A model generated the notes under the pieces. The model made no database searches. It saw only the letters and a list, made by a program, of their open reading frames with translations, and was not told the origin of the DNA. Shown here one piece after another: positions 18,293 to 27,200 of a DNA stretch of 64,000 nucleotides; position 1 is the first letter of the stretch, and the number at the start of each line of letters is the position of its first letter. Where the stretch lies: NCBI GenBank assembly GCA_032054765.1, contig DAMBSC010000008.1:62001-126000 (forward strand). Reading direction: 5' to 3'. The translations under genes were made by a program, and so were the position numbers. Source of the DNA: DFXE01 sp032054765 (lineage in GTDB: Bacteria; Bacteroidota; Bacteroidia; Bacteroidales; Tannerellaceae).

Positions 18293-18300
18293 TACCTTTG
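18293..18300 (+). promoter_or_regulatory. -7 promoter element of UDP-glucose dehydrogenase gene
   Basis: TACCTTTG fits TAnnTTTG and lies 23 bases upstream of the start codon at 18323. No clear -33 TTTG. Confidence 0.5.
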
Positions 18301-18322
18301 CACAAAAATCAAAAAGACTTTT

Positions 18323-19636
18323 ATGAAAATAGCAATCGTTGGCACGGGATATGTAGGGTTAGTTACAGGAACATGTTTCGCTGAAATGGGGACTGAGGTT
18401 TATTGCGTGGACGTTGATAAAACAAAAATAGAAAACCTAAAAAAAGGCATTATCCCTATATATGAACCTGGACTGGAAGAAATGGTTTGCAGAAACTATC
18501 AGGCAGGACGATTAATGTTCACAACAGAACTCAAAGAATGCATAAATGAAGTAGAAGTTCTTTTCTGTGCTGTTGGAACTCCACCAGATGAAGATGGTAG
18601 TGCTGATCTCAAATATGTATTAGATGTTGCTCGTGAAGTTGGTAAGCTTATTAATAAATATCTGCTTGTTGTTACAAAAAGTACAGTTCCGGTGGGTACT
18701 GCTCAAAAGATAAAACAGGCTATTCATGATGAACTTGACAAAAGAGGCGTAGATATTCCTTTTGATATTGCTTCAAATCCTGAATTTCTGAAAGAAGGAG
18801 CTGCGATAAAGGATTTTATGAGTCCTGATCGTGTAGTTGTGGGTATTGAATCGGAGAAAGCCAAAGAATTAATGACAAAGCTATACCGTCCTTTCTTATT
18901 AAACAATTTCCGTGTCATATTCATGGATGTTCCTTCTGCTGAAATGACCAAATATGCTGCCAATGCAATGCTAGCAACCCGTATTAGTTTCATGAATGAT
19001 ATTGCTAATTTATGTGAGATTGTTGGTGCTGATGTAAATATGGTACGTAAAGGGATTGGTTCGGATGCTCGTATAGGTAGTCGTTTCTTGTATGCCGGCT
19101 GTGGATATGGTGGATCCTGCTTCCCAAAAGACGTAAAAGCCTTAATAAAGACTGCAGAAGAAAATAACTACACCTTACGTATACTACAAGCAGTAGAAGA
19201 TGTCAACGAAGACCAGAAAAGCATATTATTTAATAAACTTCAAAAATATTTCAATAATGATCTAAAAGGTAAACGTATTGCTTTATGGGGACTTGCATTT
19301 AAACCTGAAACAGATGATATGCGCGAGGCACCATCATTAGTTTTGATTGATAAACTTCTGGATGCGGGATTAGAAGTTCATGCGTACGATCCTGTGGCAA
19401 TGGATGAAGCTCTAAGACGTTTTGGCGAGAAAATTCATTATTCAAAAGATATTTACGAGACGGTTGTTAATGCTGATGCATTAATTCTTGTTACAGAATG
19501 GAAAGAATTCCGTTTACCTTCATGGGTTGCAATAAAAAAACTAATGAATACCCCTTTGGTATTGGACGGACGAAATATATTTGATTCCGAAGAGTTAAAA
19601 GAGCATGGCTTTATTTATCACAATATTGGTAAGTAA
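18323..19636 (+). CDS. ugd: UDP-glucose 6-dehydrogenase
   Basis: A 437-residue NAD-dependent enzyme oxidising UDP-glucose to UDP-glucuronate for surface polysaccharides. The N-terminal Rossmann motif is IVGTGYVGLVTG (residues 4-15); the catalytic cysteine lies near residue 260 in GCGYGGSCFPKD; the C-terminal UDP-binding domain has LWGLAFKPETDDMREAPS. Length is typical. UDP-glucuronate is a precursor of the acetamido-amino-uronic acids made by WbpD-type pathways, tying it loosely to the acyltransferase at 15.5 kb. Confidence 0.94.
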   Translation: MKIAIVGTGYVGLVTGTCFAEMGTEVYCVDVDKTKIENLKKGIIPIYEPGLEEMVCRNYQAGRLMFTTELKECINEVEVLFCAVGTPPDEDGSADLKYVLDVAREVGKLINKYLLVVTKSTVPVGTAQKIKQAIHDELDKRGVDIPFDIASNPEFLKEGAAIKDFMSPDRVVVGIESEKAKELMTKLYRPFLLNNFRVIFMDVPSAEMTKYAANAMLATRISFMNDIANLCEIVGADVNMVRKGIGSDARIGSRFLYAGCGYGGSCFPKDVKALIKTAEENNYTLRILQAVEDVNEDQKSILFNKLQKYFNNDLKGKRIALWGLAFKPETDDMREAPSLVLIDKLLDAGLEVHAYDPVAMDEALRRFGEKIHYSKDIYETVVNADALILVTEWKEFRLPSWVAIKKLMNTPLVLDGRNIFDSEELKEHGFIYHNIGK

Positions 19637-19637
19637 T

Positions 19638-19817
19638 TTAAACTTTCTTATCCGGACAATCTTTTTTTGATTTTATTTGATTATATAAATCACATCCTGA
19701 ACAACCTTCACAAGGGTTGTCTGATCGTTTTACCTTTCTTATAAAACGATATATTTGATAACCCATATATATCAACGCTATAATGCCTATAATTGCAACT
19801 ATTATTTGCTGCCACAT
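19638..19817 (-). CDS. FeoB-associated Cys-rich membrane protein
   Basis: A 59-residue small protein: one N-terminal transmembrane helix (about 3-26, IIVAIIGIIALIYMGYQIY), a basic stretch (RFIRKVKR), then a cysteine cluster CEGCSGC plus a final CPDKK. This is the layout of the small FeoB-associated proteins found beside feoB in Bacteroidetes and other phyla. It starts 13 bases downstream of feoAB on the same strand and ends one base from the convergent ugd gene. The cysteines may handle ferrous iron at the FeoB exit; this is unproven. Confidence 0.85.
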   Translation of the reverse strand: MWQQIIVAIIGIIALIYMGYQIYRFIRKVKRSDNPCEGCSGCDLYNQIKSKKDCPDKKV

Positions 19818-19830
19818 CCTGAATATTTTT

Positions 19831-22317
19831 TTAACCGCCTAACAAACTGGTAAAGAACAAACCTGTTTGATAAACAATAAATGAAACAATCCAAGCTAAA
19901 AGACATGTGTATATAACTACAAATAGCCCCCATTTCCAAGAACCAGCCTCTTTTGCTATTGCCACAATTGTAGCTATACAAGGAAAATAAATCAATACGA
20001 AAAGCATCAGGCTCAGAGCAACCAATGGCGTAAAGACGGGCGTTCCATCAGCATAAGTATCTTGTTTTAATCTATCCGGTAAGGCCTGACTTCCTTCTTC
20101 CTCTCCGGTATACAACACACTAAGAGTACTTACCACAACCTCTTTAGCAGCCATACCTGTCAATAAGCTTACGCTTATTTTCCAATCAAACCCCAGAGGG
20201 CGAAGTAGTGGTTCAATGGCATGTCCTATTTTCCCGATATATGAATTCTCTTGATGATCCATTGCTTTCTGTTGCTCCAACTCTTCTATCTGGCTTACTT
20301 TATCATCCTCCTGTAGATCTGAATGTTCAACAGAAGCGATTTGTTGATCAAAAGCTTCACCATTGGCTGTATGAAGTGGAAAATATCCTAAAAACCAGAT
20401 AATAACAGAAGCGACTAATATCACCCCTCCCATTTTCTTTAGATATTGTTTAGCTTTTTCCCACATATGAATCATAATTGATTTTAACGTAGGCATTCTA
20501 TATGGAGGGAGTTCCATAACAAAAGGAACATCTTCTTGATTAAACAGAAAACGTTTAAATAGCCTGGCCATCACTACAGCCAATAAAATACCTGTTAAAT
20601 ATAATCCAAGAAGAACTACACTTCCTTTTTCAGGGAAAAAGACTCCTATCAGTAAAACATAAACCGGTAAACGGGCACTACAACTCATTAATGGATTTAT
20701 CAACATGGTTACCATACGGCTACTACGGCTTTCAATTGTTCTGGAAGCCATTATTGCAGGCACATTACATCCAAATCCCATCACAAGAGGTATAAATGAC
20801 TTACCATGAAGCCCCATCTTATGCATGATCTTATCCATAATAAAGGCAGCACGAGCCATATAACCCGAATCTTCCATGAATGAAATAAAAAGATAAAGGA
20901 TAAGAATATTAGGCAAAAAGACAATCACACCTCCTACCCCGCCAATAATTCCATCTACAAGAAGATCTTTTAAGGGCCCTTCCTGCATATTGTTACGGAC
21001 TGCATTACCGATTATTTCCACCAGACTTTCAATCCATTCCATAGGGTATGCTCCCAGACGGAATGTGGCTTCAAACATAATCCACATAAAGAAAATAAAA
21101 ATAGGAAAGCCTAATACCTTATTCGTTACAAATAAATCTATGATTTGTGTACTTTTTATCTCTTGGATTTTTGCAGGTTCTAAGGTTTCACGCAGAGCTC
21201 CTGAGATAAAACCATAACGAGCATTCGTAAAAGCGGTTTCACTATCCTCTTGTAAGATATCTTCTATCTGAGTAACATTCTCATCACGTTCTTTCAAAAC
21301 AATATCACCTCCGGGTAAATCACCAACAAAAGCATCCATTTCAGGATCACCTTCAAGTAATTTCATCGCAACATATCGTTTTGATAATCCTTTGGAAATA
21401 TTACAATTCGCTTTCAGGGAATCTTTGACATTAGTAATTGCTTTCTCTAAATCTTCACCATAATTGATATGAATATGACGACTGACAGGATCTTGTTCTT
21501 CATAGATCATGATCACACGATCGAATAATTCTTTAATTCCAAAACCAGTCTTACTGATTGTTGGAACAATAGGAGCACCAATCATTTTAGCAAGTGATCC
21601 ATGATCGAAAGTATCGCCTCTTTTCTGTAATGAATCATACATATTAAGAGCAATTACCATACGGACATCCATATCGATCAGTTGAGTGGTCAGATAAAGA
21701 TTTCTCTCCAGATTCAAGGCATCAACTACGTTAATGACTACATCAGGATGTTCTTCGTTTAAATGTCTACGAACATAACGTTCTTCTGGTGAATAAGCTG
21801 AAATCGAATAAGTTCCTGGAAGATCTACTATACGAAAAGTATATCCGCTTTGTCTAAAAGTAGCTTCTTTTGCATCTACTGTTACACCACTATAATTTCC
21901 AACGTGTTCATGTGCCCCCGATGCATGGTTAAAAAGTGTAGTTTTCCCGCTATTTGGATTACCAACCAAAGCTACGTTTATCGTTTTTCCTTTTTCTATT
22001 GCATAAGAACGTATATCAGTTTTTGAAGGAGTAGTATAAGAATCAATTGAAGGTATATTAAAAGAAGAAGCATTTTGTAATTTTTCAAATTCTGAAGCAT
22101 TGACAACCTCTATCAGGGCAGCTTCACTTCTACGCAATGAAACATCATAACCCATAATTTTATAATGGATAGGATCTTTCAAGGGAGCATTCTGTATTAC
22201 TTCGACCTCTTTCCCCCTTATAAACCCCATTTCAATGATCCTTTTACGGAAACCGCCACGCCCCATAACTTTGACGATTACACCTTTTTCTCCGGTATGT
22301 AATTCTGATAATCGCAT
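19831..22317 (-). CDS. feoB: ferrous iron transporter, FeoA-FeoB fusion
   Basis: An 828-residue fusion. Residues 1-72 are a FeoA SH3-like domain (LSELHTGEKGVIVKVMGRG); then a G-protein domain with G1 GNPNSGKT (119-126), G3 DLPGTYS and G4 NMYD; then a FeoB membrane domain of about ten helices with two gate segments and MGFGCNVPAIMASRTIESR and AAKEVVVSTLSVLY motifs. It imports Fe2+ across the inner membrane. FeoA-FeoB fusions are usual in Bacteroidales. A strong promoter with an overlapping palindrome lies just upstream, and the Cys-rich partner gene follows. Confidence 0.95.
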   Translation of the reverse strand: MRLSELHTGEKGVIVKVMGRGGFRKRIIEMGFIRGKEVEVIQNAPLKDPIHYKIMGYDVSLRRSEAALIEVVNASEFEKLQNASSFNIPSIDSYTTPSKTDIRSYAIEKGKTINVALVGNPNSGKTTLFNHASGAHEHVGNYSGVTVDAKEATFRQSGYTFRIVDLPGTYSISAYSPEERYVRRHLNEEHPDVVINVVDALNLERNLYLTTQLIDMDVRMVIALNMYDSLQKRGDTFDHGSLAKMIGAPIVPTISKTGFGIKELFDRVIMIYEEQDPVSRHIHINYGEDLEKAITNVKDSLKANCNISKGLSKRYVAMKLLEGDPEMDAFVGDLPGGDIVLKERDENVTQIEDILQEDSETAFTNARYGFISGALRETLEPAKIQEIKSTQIIDLFVTNKVLGFPIFIFFMWIMFEATFRLGAYPMEWIESLVEIIGNAVRNNMQEGPLKDLLVDGIIGGVGGVIVFLPNILILYLFISFMEDSGYMARAAFIMDKIMHKMGLHGKSFIPLVMGFGCNVPAIMASRTIESRSSRMVTMLINPLMSCSARLPVYVLLIGVFFPEKGSVVLLGLYLTGILLAVVMARLFKRFLFNQEDVPFVMELPPYRMPTLKSIMIHMWEKAKQYLKKMGGVILVASVIIWFLGYFPLHTANGEAFDQQIASVEHSDLQEDDKVSQIEELEQQKAMDHQENSYIGKIGHAIEPLLRPLGFDWKISVSLLTGMAAKEVVVSTLSVLYTGEEEGSQALPDRLKQDTYADGTPVFTPLVALSLMLFVLIYFPCIATIVAIAKEAGSWKWGLFVVIYTCLLAWIVSFIVYQTGLFFTSLLGG

Positions 22318-22334
22318 ATAAGAAATTTAGAATA

Positions 22335-22383
22335 CAAAGATAAAGCTAAATAGGCAGGCTCCAAATACCTACTTTTAGGTATT
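22335..22383 (-). promoter_or_regulatory. feoAB promoter with overlapping palindromic operator
   Basis: On the minus strand a -33 TTTG (22362-22365) and a -7 TATCTTTG (22335-22342) are separated by 19 bases, a near-perfect Bacteroidetes promoter with a leader of about 10 bases. A palindrome AATACCTA-N4-TAGGTATT (22364-22383) overlaps the -33 element, where a repressor would block transcription. An iron-responsive regulator (Fur or DtxR type) is the natural candidate. Confidence 0.6.
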
Positions 22384-22402
22384 CCAGACATGCGTTTTTC
22401 CG

Positions 22403-22410
22403 TATTTTTG
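22403..22410 (+). promoter_or_regulatory. -7 promoter element of the hypothetical gene at 22449
   Basis: TATTTTTG fits TAnnTTTG, 38 bases before the start codon. The feoAB palindrome lies 20 bases upstream, so both divergent genes could share its control. Confidence 0.45.
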
Positions 22411-22448
22411 ATTAGTTTTGTTTTCCTAATATCTAAAAGAACTCTACC

Positions 22449-22931
22449 ATGATTGTTATGTCTACTATCTCTGCTGCTTTAGTTATACTGTATGCAAAAT
22501 TAAGAAACACCTTAAAAGAGTTTACATTTACTTATACAACTGAAACAGACAAAAGAAAAACCAGTATTAGTCTATGGGACAATAAAAATTATAAAATTGA
22601 ACAGCACAGTTCTTCCGGCGAAAGACTAGTTCAGGAAGGCATACTGGCTGATAATGAATTTAGGACAATACGCAAACTACTTTCAAGGTGTAATTTGTTA
22701 AAAATGAGAGATTCTTACAAGCCGAAAATTGTTAATGCAGATTCTGAATGTACGTTATTCTGCCATATTTATTTTACTACAAAAGGCAAAGAAAAGCACA
22801 TTCATATCTACGATAAAGAGCATAAATCACTCCCATCTTCCTTCAATAAATTAATGCTTTGCATACAACAAATTCATAAAAATAAATTGGAATTACATAT
22901 AGACCAAAAGTTACATTTGAATGAAGATTGA
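22449..22931 (+). CDS. hypothetical protein
   Basis: A 160-residue protein I do not recognise. It begins with a short hydrophobic segment (MIVMSTISAALVILYAKL) that may be a membrane anchor or signal, followed by a soluble mixed alpha/beta domain of about 135 residues rich in lysine and with two internal cysteines (NADSECTLFCHIYF). An in-frame ATG at 22458 (MSTISAALV) is an alternative start. It is divergent from feoAB and shares its regulatory gap. The -7 box and intact frame support a real gene. Confidence 0.6.
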   Translation: MIVMSTISAALVILYAKLRNTLKEFTFTYTTETDKRKTSISLWDNKNYKIEQHSSSGERLVQEGILADNEFRTIRKLLSRCNLLKMRDSYKPKIVNADSECTLFCHIYFTTKGKEKHIHIYDKEHKSLPSSFNKLMLCIQQIHKNKLELHIDQKLHLNED

Positions 22932-23020
22932 AAGATTTTGAACAAATAGTACAAGTTTATTCGTTGAATAAACCCTTTCTTTGCGGGATAATATCAATTT
23001 AACTTTTTAAAGAATCTATC

Positions 23021-24829
23021 ATGAAAAAAGTATTATTATCAGTTTGCATAACTTTGGTGGCATTTAGTGCAAGTGCACAATGGAAACCGGGTGGAGATAA
23101 GATTAAGACAAAATGGGCAGAACAGATCAACCCCCAGCAAGTATTACCTGAATATCCACGTCCCCTTATAGAACGTACCGAATGGACAAATCTCAATGGC
23201 TTATGGGAATATGCTATCGCTCCGAGGGGTACAGCCGAACCTACAGCTTTTGACGGACAGATATTAGTTCCATTCTGTGTGGAATCATCTTTATCAGGTG
23301 TAATGAAAGAAGTAGGTGAAGCAAACGAACTCTGGTATAAACGTGACTTTACTATTCCTTCTAACTGGAAGAATAAGAATATTAAGCTGAACTTTGGAGC
23401 TGTAGATTGGAAAGCCGATATATTTGTGAATGATATATTTATCGGTTCTCACGTAGGAGGTTTTGCTCCTTTCTCTTTAGATATTACTCCGTATCTAACC
23501 ACCGGACGCCAGAAATTGGTGGTTCGTGTATGGGATCCGACAGATAAAGGATACCAACCTAGAGGTAAACAGGTAAACAATCCTGAAGGTATCTGGTATA
23601 CACCGGTTACCGGTATCTGGCAGACAGTATGGTTGGAACCTGTTGCTGAAAACCATATCACAGCCATCAAAGCTATATCTTGTATTGACAACGGAAATAT
23701 GAATGTCACCGTATCGACATCAAAATGCTGTGCAACCGACATCGTAGAAGTAAAGATATTAGATAAAGGGCAAGTAATTGCCTCTGCTAAAGGATTACAG
23801 GGGAAAGAACTTCGCTTGTCTGTAAATAACCCAATTCTTTGGGATACTCAAAATCCGTATCTATATGATATGAAAGTATCTGTTTCTTCCAAAGGCAAAG
23901 TGATTGACGAAGTGAAGTCATACACGGCTTTCCGTAAGATTTCAATGAAACGTGATGCAAACGGCATCATGCGTATGCAGCTTAACAACAAAGACCTCTT
24001 CCATTACGGTCCGCTGGATCAAGGTTGGTGGCCTGATGGACTATATACGGCTCCAACTGACGAAGCACTACTTTATGACATTAAAAAAACAAAAGACTGG
24101 GGATTCAATATGATCCGCAAACATGTGAAAGTTGAGCCTGCTCGATGGTATTATCATTGCGACCGTGAAGGTATCCTCGTATGGCAGGATATGCCGAGCG
24201 GGGATATGGGTAATCATTGGGCGATGCGTACGTATAACGAAGGTACCGACAAGAACAGAACACAGGAGTCTATCTGCAACTTCTATCACGAATGGAAAGA
24301 GATCATGGACCTTTGTATCTCCAATCCGTCAGTGGTTGTTTGGGTTCCGTTCAACGAAGCCTGGGGACAGTTCGATACCAAGAAAGTAGCTGACTGGACA
24401 AAATCATATGACCCTTCCCGTTTGGTGAATCCTGCCAGTGGCGGTAACCATCGCCCGGCCGGCGACATTCTTGACCTCCATAACTATCCTGCCCCGGAAA
24501 TGTTCCTTTACGATGCCGAGCGTGTAAATGTACTGGGCGAGTACGGCGGTATCGGTCTTCCGTTGGAAGATCATCTTTGGTGGCAGAAACGTAACTGGGG
24601 ATATGTTCAGTTCAAGAATGAAACTGAAGTAACAGCAGAATATGTGAAGTATGCTAAGCAATTACAAGACATGGTAAAACGAGGTTTCTCAGGAGCTGTT
24701 TATACGCAAACAACAGACGTTGAAGGCGAAATCAATGGTTTAATGACATATGATAGGAAGAGAATAAAGATTAATGAGGCGGAAGTACGCAAAGCTAATC
24801 AGGATGTTATAAATGCTCTTTCCAAATAA
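23021..24829 (+). CDS. secreted glycoside hydrolase family 2 protein
   Basis: A 602-residue periplasmic enzyme with a signal peptide (cleavage near residue 19, SASA-QW). Domain order is that of GH2: sugar-binding jelly-roll (about 45-190, LNGLWEYAIAP to WYTPVTGIWQTVWLEP), immunoglobulin-like domain (about 195-305), and a TIM barrel (about 315-600). Predicted acid/base is Glu446 in WVPFNEAWG; Glu507 in LGEYGG is the likely nucleophile. It lacks the extra C-terminal domains of LacZ. GH2 members act on beta-galactosides, beta-mannosides or beta-glucuronides; the substrate cannot be told from sequence alone. Monocistronic, with a hairpin downstream. Confidence 0.88.
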   Translation: MKKVLLSVCITLVAFSASAQWKPGGDKIKTKWAEQINPQQVLPEYPRPLIERTEWTNLNGLWEYAIAPRGTAEPTAFDGQILVPFCVESSLSGVMKEVGEANELWYKRDFTIPSNWKNKNIKLNFGAVDWKADIFVNDIFIGSHVGGFAPFSLDITPYLTTGRQKLVVRVWDPTDKGYQPRGKQVNNPEGIWYTPVTGIWQTVWLEPVAENHITAIKAISCIDNGNMNVTVSTSKCCATDIVEVKILDKGQVIASAKGLQGKELRLSVNNPILWDTQNPYLYDMKVSVSSKGKVIDEVKSYTAFRKISMKRDANGIMRMQLNNKDLFHYGPLDQGWWPDGLYTAPTDEALLYDIKKTKDWGFNMIRKHVKVEPARWYYHCDREGILVWQDMPSGDMGNHWAMRTYNEGTDKNRTQESICNFYHEWKEIMDLCISNPSVVVWVPFNEAWGQFDTKKVADWTKSYDPSRLVNPASGGNHRPAGDILDLHNYPAPEMFLYDAERVNVLGEYGGIGLPLEDHLWWQKRNWGYVQFKNETEVTAEYVKYAKQLQDMVKRGFSGAVYTQTTDVEGEINGLMTYDRKRIKINEAEVRKANQDVINALSK

Positions 24830-24857
24830 ATAACAATAAGAAAAAGCTCAATGTCTC

Positions 24858-24883
24858 AGGCGGTATAAGCAATTATGCCGCCT
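24858..24883. terminator. hairpin between convergent genes
   Basis: AGGCGGTATAA and TTATGCCGCCT pair over 11 positions with one T-G wobble around a 4-base loop. It lies between the convergent ends of the GH2 and TPR genes. The following T-tract is weak (CATTTGT), so termination is probable rather than certain. Confidence 0.55.
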
Positions 24884-24898
24884 CATTTGTATTCGGAA

Positions 24899-25861
24899 TT
24901 AATAAATCCCGCCTTTATACATATTATCGAAGTTTGTTTCTTGACCAGACTGTTTATCAACTTCGATATTATTAGGATTAAGTTCTTCTGCCTTTTTATA
25001 ATCTTCAAGAGCACCATCTTTATCGCCAAGAAGTTCCTTTGCTTTACTCCGTTCACTATATGCTTTAGCAAAATCAGGCTTTAATTCTATCATTTCATTA
25101 AGCAGTTCAATCGCTTCTTCTGGTCGATCTTCTTTGATCAGCATAGATGCTGATAATAAAGAAGCCTCTTCATTAAACGGATTAAGCTCTAAAGCCATAT
25201 TATAATCATTGGTTGCGGCCGTATAATCTTTCATCGCTTCATGAATACGTCCTCTCAATAAGTAGGCAGTTTCTTCTTCAGGAGATAATTCTAATACCTT
25301 TACAATATCAGATAAAGCTTGATCATACTGACCCATTTCCAAATATATCTCAGCGCGTAGCTGCCACGCATTTATAAAATCATCTTTCAATAAAATAGCT
25401 TTACTTAAATCAGCAGCAGCACCGGTATAGTCTTTTAGAAACTTTTTAGCTTTCGCCATGAGATACCAGGCAGCAAAGTTTTCTTCTTCAAGTTCAATTA
25501 CTTTCATACAGTCGGGGATTACTTTAGCTTCATTATCCATCATAAACAAGACATTTACACGTGCCAGATAAGAGGAAGTCTCTTCCGGTTCCAGATCAAT
25601 CATATGATTAGTAATTTCAAGCGCTTCTTCAAACTGATGATTAGACAGATAGGCTGTAGCTAACATCCCCATCGTTTCATAATCTTCCTGGATGTTTATG
25701 GCTTCTTCAAAGCATTTAATGGCATAAGAGAGTTGTCCTATCCGTTGTGCTCGTACTCCGTCATATTTAAATATATCAAAGTTTTTACGATCAGTTTTCG
25801 AGGTAGTGTTTTCTGTTTCTTCGTCTTTGGAAGAAAATAATGACTTAAAGAAGTTTCCCAT
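24899..25861 (-). CDS. tetratricopeptide repeat protein
   Basis: A 320-residue cytoplasmic protein made almost entirely of TPR helical pairs, about seven from residue 30 to 300 (for example QLSYAIKCFEEAINIQEDYE, ALSDIVKVLELSPEEETAYL, ALEDYKKAEELNPNNIEV). There is no signal peptide. TPR arrays mediate protein-protein contacts; the partner is unknown. It is convergent with the GH2 gene and 105 bases from RNase Z on the same strand. Confidence 0.85.
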   Translation of the reverse strand: MGNFFKSLFSSKDEETENTTSKTDRKNFDIFKYDGVRAQRIGQLSYAIKCFEEAINIQEDYETMGMLATAYLSNHQFEEALEITNHMIDLEPEETSSYLARVNVLFMMDNEAKVIPDCMKVIELEEENFAAWYLMAKAKKFLKDYTGAAADLSKAILLKDDFINAWQLRAEIYLEMGQYDQALSDIVKVLELSPEEETAYLLRGRIHEAMKDYTAATNDYNMALELNPFNEEASLLSASMLIKEDRPEEAIELLNEMIELKPDFAKAYSERSKAKELLGDKDGALEDYKKAEELNPNNIEVDKQSGQETNFDNMYKGGIY

Positions 25862-25966
25862 AATGAATATCGTTTTTATCCTTGCAAAAATAAGAATAAC
25901 CTTACATGAAACAAATAATATTCTTTAGGATATTGAAGATAAATTGAAAGATCTCTTCTACTTATT

Positions 25967-26881
25967 TTAAACCGGTAATGACAAACCTTCTTTTGCGAGA
26001 ATAGTTCCTGGAAATATATTATCTGCTTCTTCTTTCAATAAGATTTCATCTTCATAACGGGCCGAAAAATGTCCGATCATCAGTTTCTTTACTTCTGCCA
26101 TACGCGCTATTTCTGCGGCCTGAGTGGCTGTAGAATGAAATGTTTCTTTTGCCCTCGGAAGGTCGGCATTTGTAAATGTTGCTTCGTGATATAATAGATC
26201 TACTCCTTTAATAATCGGTACCATATCCGGATAGAAAGCCGTATCGGAACAATAGGCATATCGCTTAGCTGGCACTGAAGGACGGGTTAGCCGCGCATTA
26301 GGTATCACTTCTCCTTCAGGAGTAGTGTAATCGTCTCCTTGTTTGATTCCCCGAAGAAACTTAACCGGGATTTGATAAAAATCAGCCATCTCACGAATAA
26401 GATGTGCTTCTTTCTGCTTTTCTTCAAATAAGTAGCCACAAGCAGGGATACGATGGTTCAACGGTATTGAATAGACCTTTATTGAACGATCTTCCATAAC
26501 AAGTGTGTGCTTATATGTGTCGACAGGATAAATATTTACCTTAAAAGGTAATCCTTTATTAAATTGTTTAAGAATCGGTATGAGATAATTTTCTATTTCT
26601 TTCGGTCCATATATAGATAAATCAGCGGTTCTGCCTAACATTCCGAAAGTGGATATCAATCCAGGCAACCCAAAACAATGATCACCATGCAAATGAGAAA
26701 TAAAAATATGATTTAATCGACTGAATTTAACACGCATATGGCGCATCTGTACCTGAGTACCTTCACCGCAGTCTATCATATAAAGCTTATCTCTGAAATT
26801 TATAACCTGAGATGACGCCATGTGTCTTGTTGTAGGTAAAGCGGACCCACATCCGAGAATATTAATATTAAATTCTGCCAT
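25967..26881 (-). CDS. rnz: ribonuclease Z
   Basis: A 304-residue metallo-beta-lactamase-fold endonuclease that trims the 3' end of tRNA precursors. The zinc-binding HxHxDH motif is HLHGDH (63-68), preceded by IDCGEGTQVQM. Further ligands lie in AYCSDTAFYP and the final GHFSARY. The LLYHEATF segment is typical of RNase Z. Length is normal for bacterial RNase Z. Confidence 0.94.
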   Translation of the reverse strand: MAEFNINILGCGSALPTTRHMASSQVINFRDKLYMIDCGEGTQVQMRHMRVKFSRLNHIFISHLHGDHCFGLPGLISTFGMLGRTADLSIYGPKEIENYLIPILKQFNKGLPFKVNIYPVDTYKHTLVMEDRSIKVYSIPLNHRIPACGYLFEEKQKEAHLIREMADFYQIPVKFLRGIKQGDDYTTPEGEVIPNARLTRPSVPAKRYAYCSDTAFYPDMVPIIKGVDLLYHEATFTNADLPRAKETFHSTATQAAEIARMAEVKKLMIGHFSARYEDEILLKEEADNIFPGTILAKEGLSLPV

Positions 26882-26968
26882 ATTGTGTCAATTTTGAGAT
26901 AAAGAAGGCAAATATATTACAATAACAAATTAATTTATTACCTAAAATCGAAAAAAACAACAAATCAG

Positions 26969-26999
26969 TTGGAAGCAATTAGTAGAATATTTATCTTTG
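26969..26999 (+). promoter_or_regulatory. promoter without an associated ORF
   Basis: TTGG (26969-26972) and TATCTTTG (26992-26999) are 19 bases apart, a good Bacteroidetes promoter pointing into a gene-free region. It probably drives the candidate small RNA. Confidence 0.5.
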
Positions 27000-27005
27000 C
27001 TACAG

Positions 27006-27135
27006 TTTTTATGATTATCAAGATTCTGAGAAAGAACTTAATTATATTTTGTTCTAAACCTTAACTAACTTTTTCTTTTTGTTTAAAACGGTTAAATGTA
27101 GAAACGGCCCGGCGTGAGCTCCGCCGTTTCCTTTT
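27006..27135 (+). ncRNA. candidate small RNA
   Basis: An intergenic span of about 130 bases begins 7 bases after a good promoter, has no coding frame, and ends in a GC-rich hairpin unlike the surrounding AT-rich DNA: GAAACGGC (27101-27108) pairs with GCCGTTTC, followed by CTTTTT. A second hairpin (GTTTCCTTT / AAGGAAAC) overlaps the end. The family is not recognised. It could instead be a stray promoter plus terminator. Confidence 0.4.
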
Positions 27136-27149
27136 TATAAAGGAAACAA

Positions 27150-27185
27150 AAGAGAGAAACCAATTGGCTTCTCTCTTTCTTTTTA
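27150..27185. terminator. bidirectional terminator downstream of cydB
   Basis: AGAGAGAA and TTCTCTCT pair around a core with its own CCAATTGG palindrome. T-rich tracts follow on both strands (TTCTTTTT on plus, TTTTGTTT on minus). It should end the cyd operon and any transcript coming from the small RNA side. Confidence 0.75.
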
Positions 27186-27200
27186 TCAATCTTGTAATAA

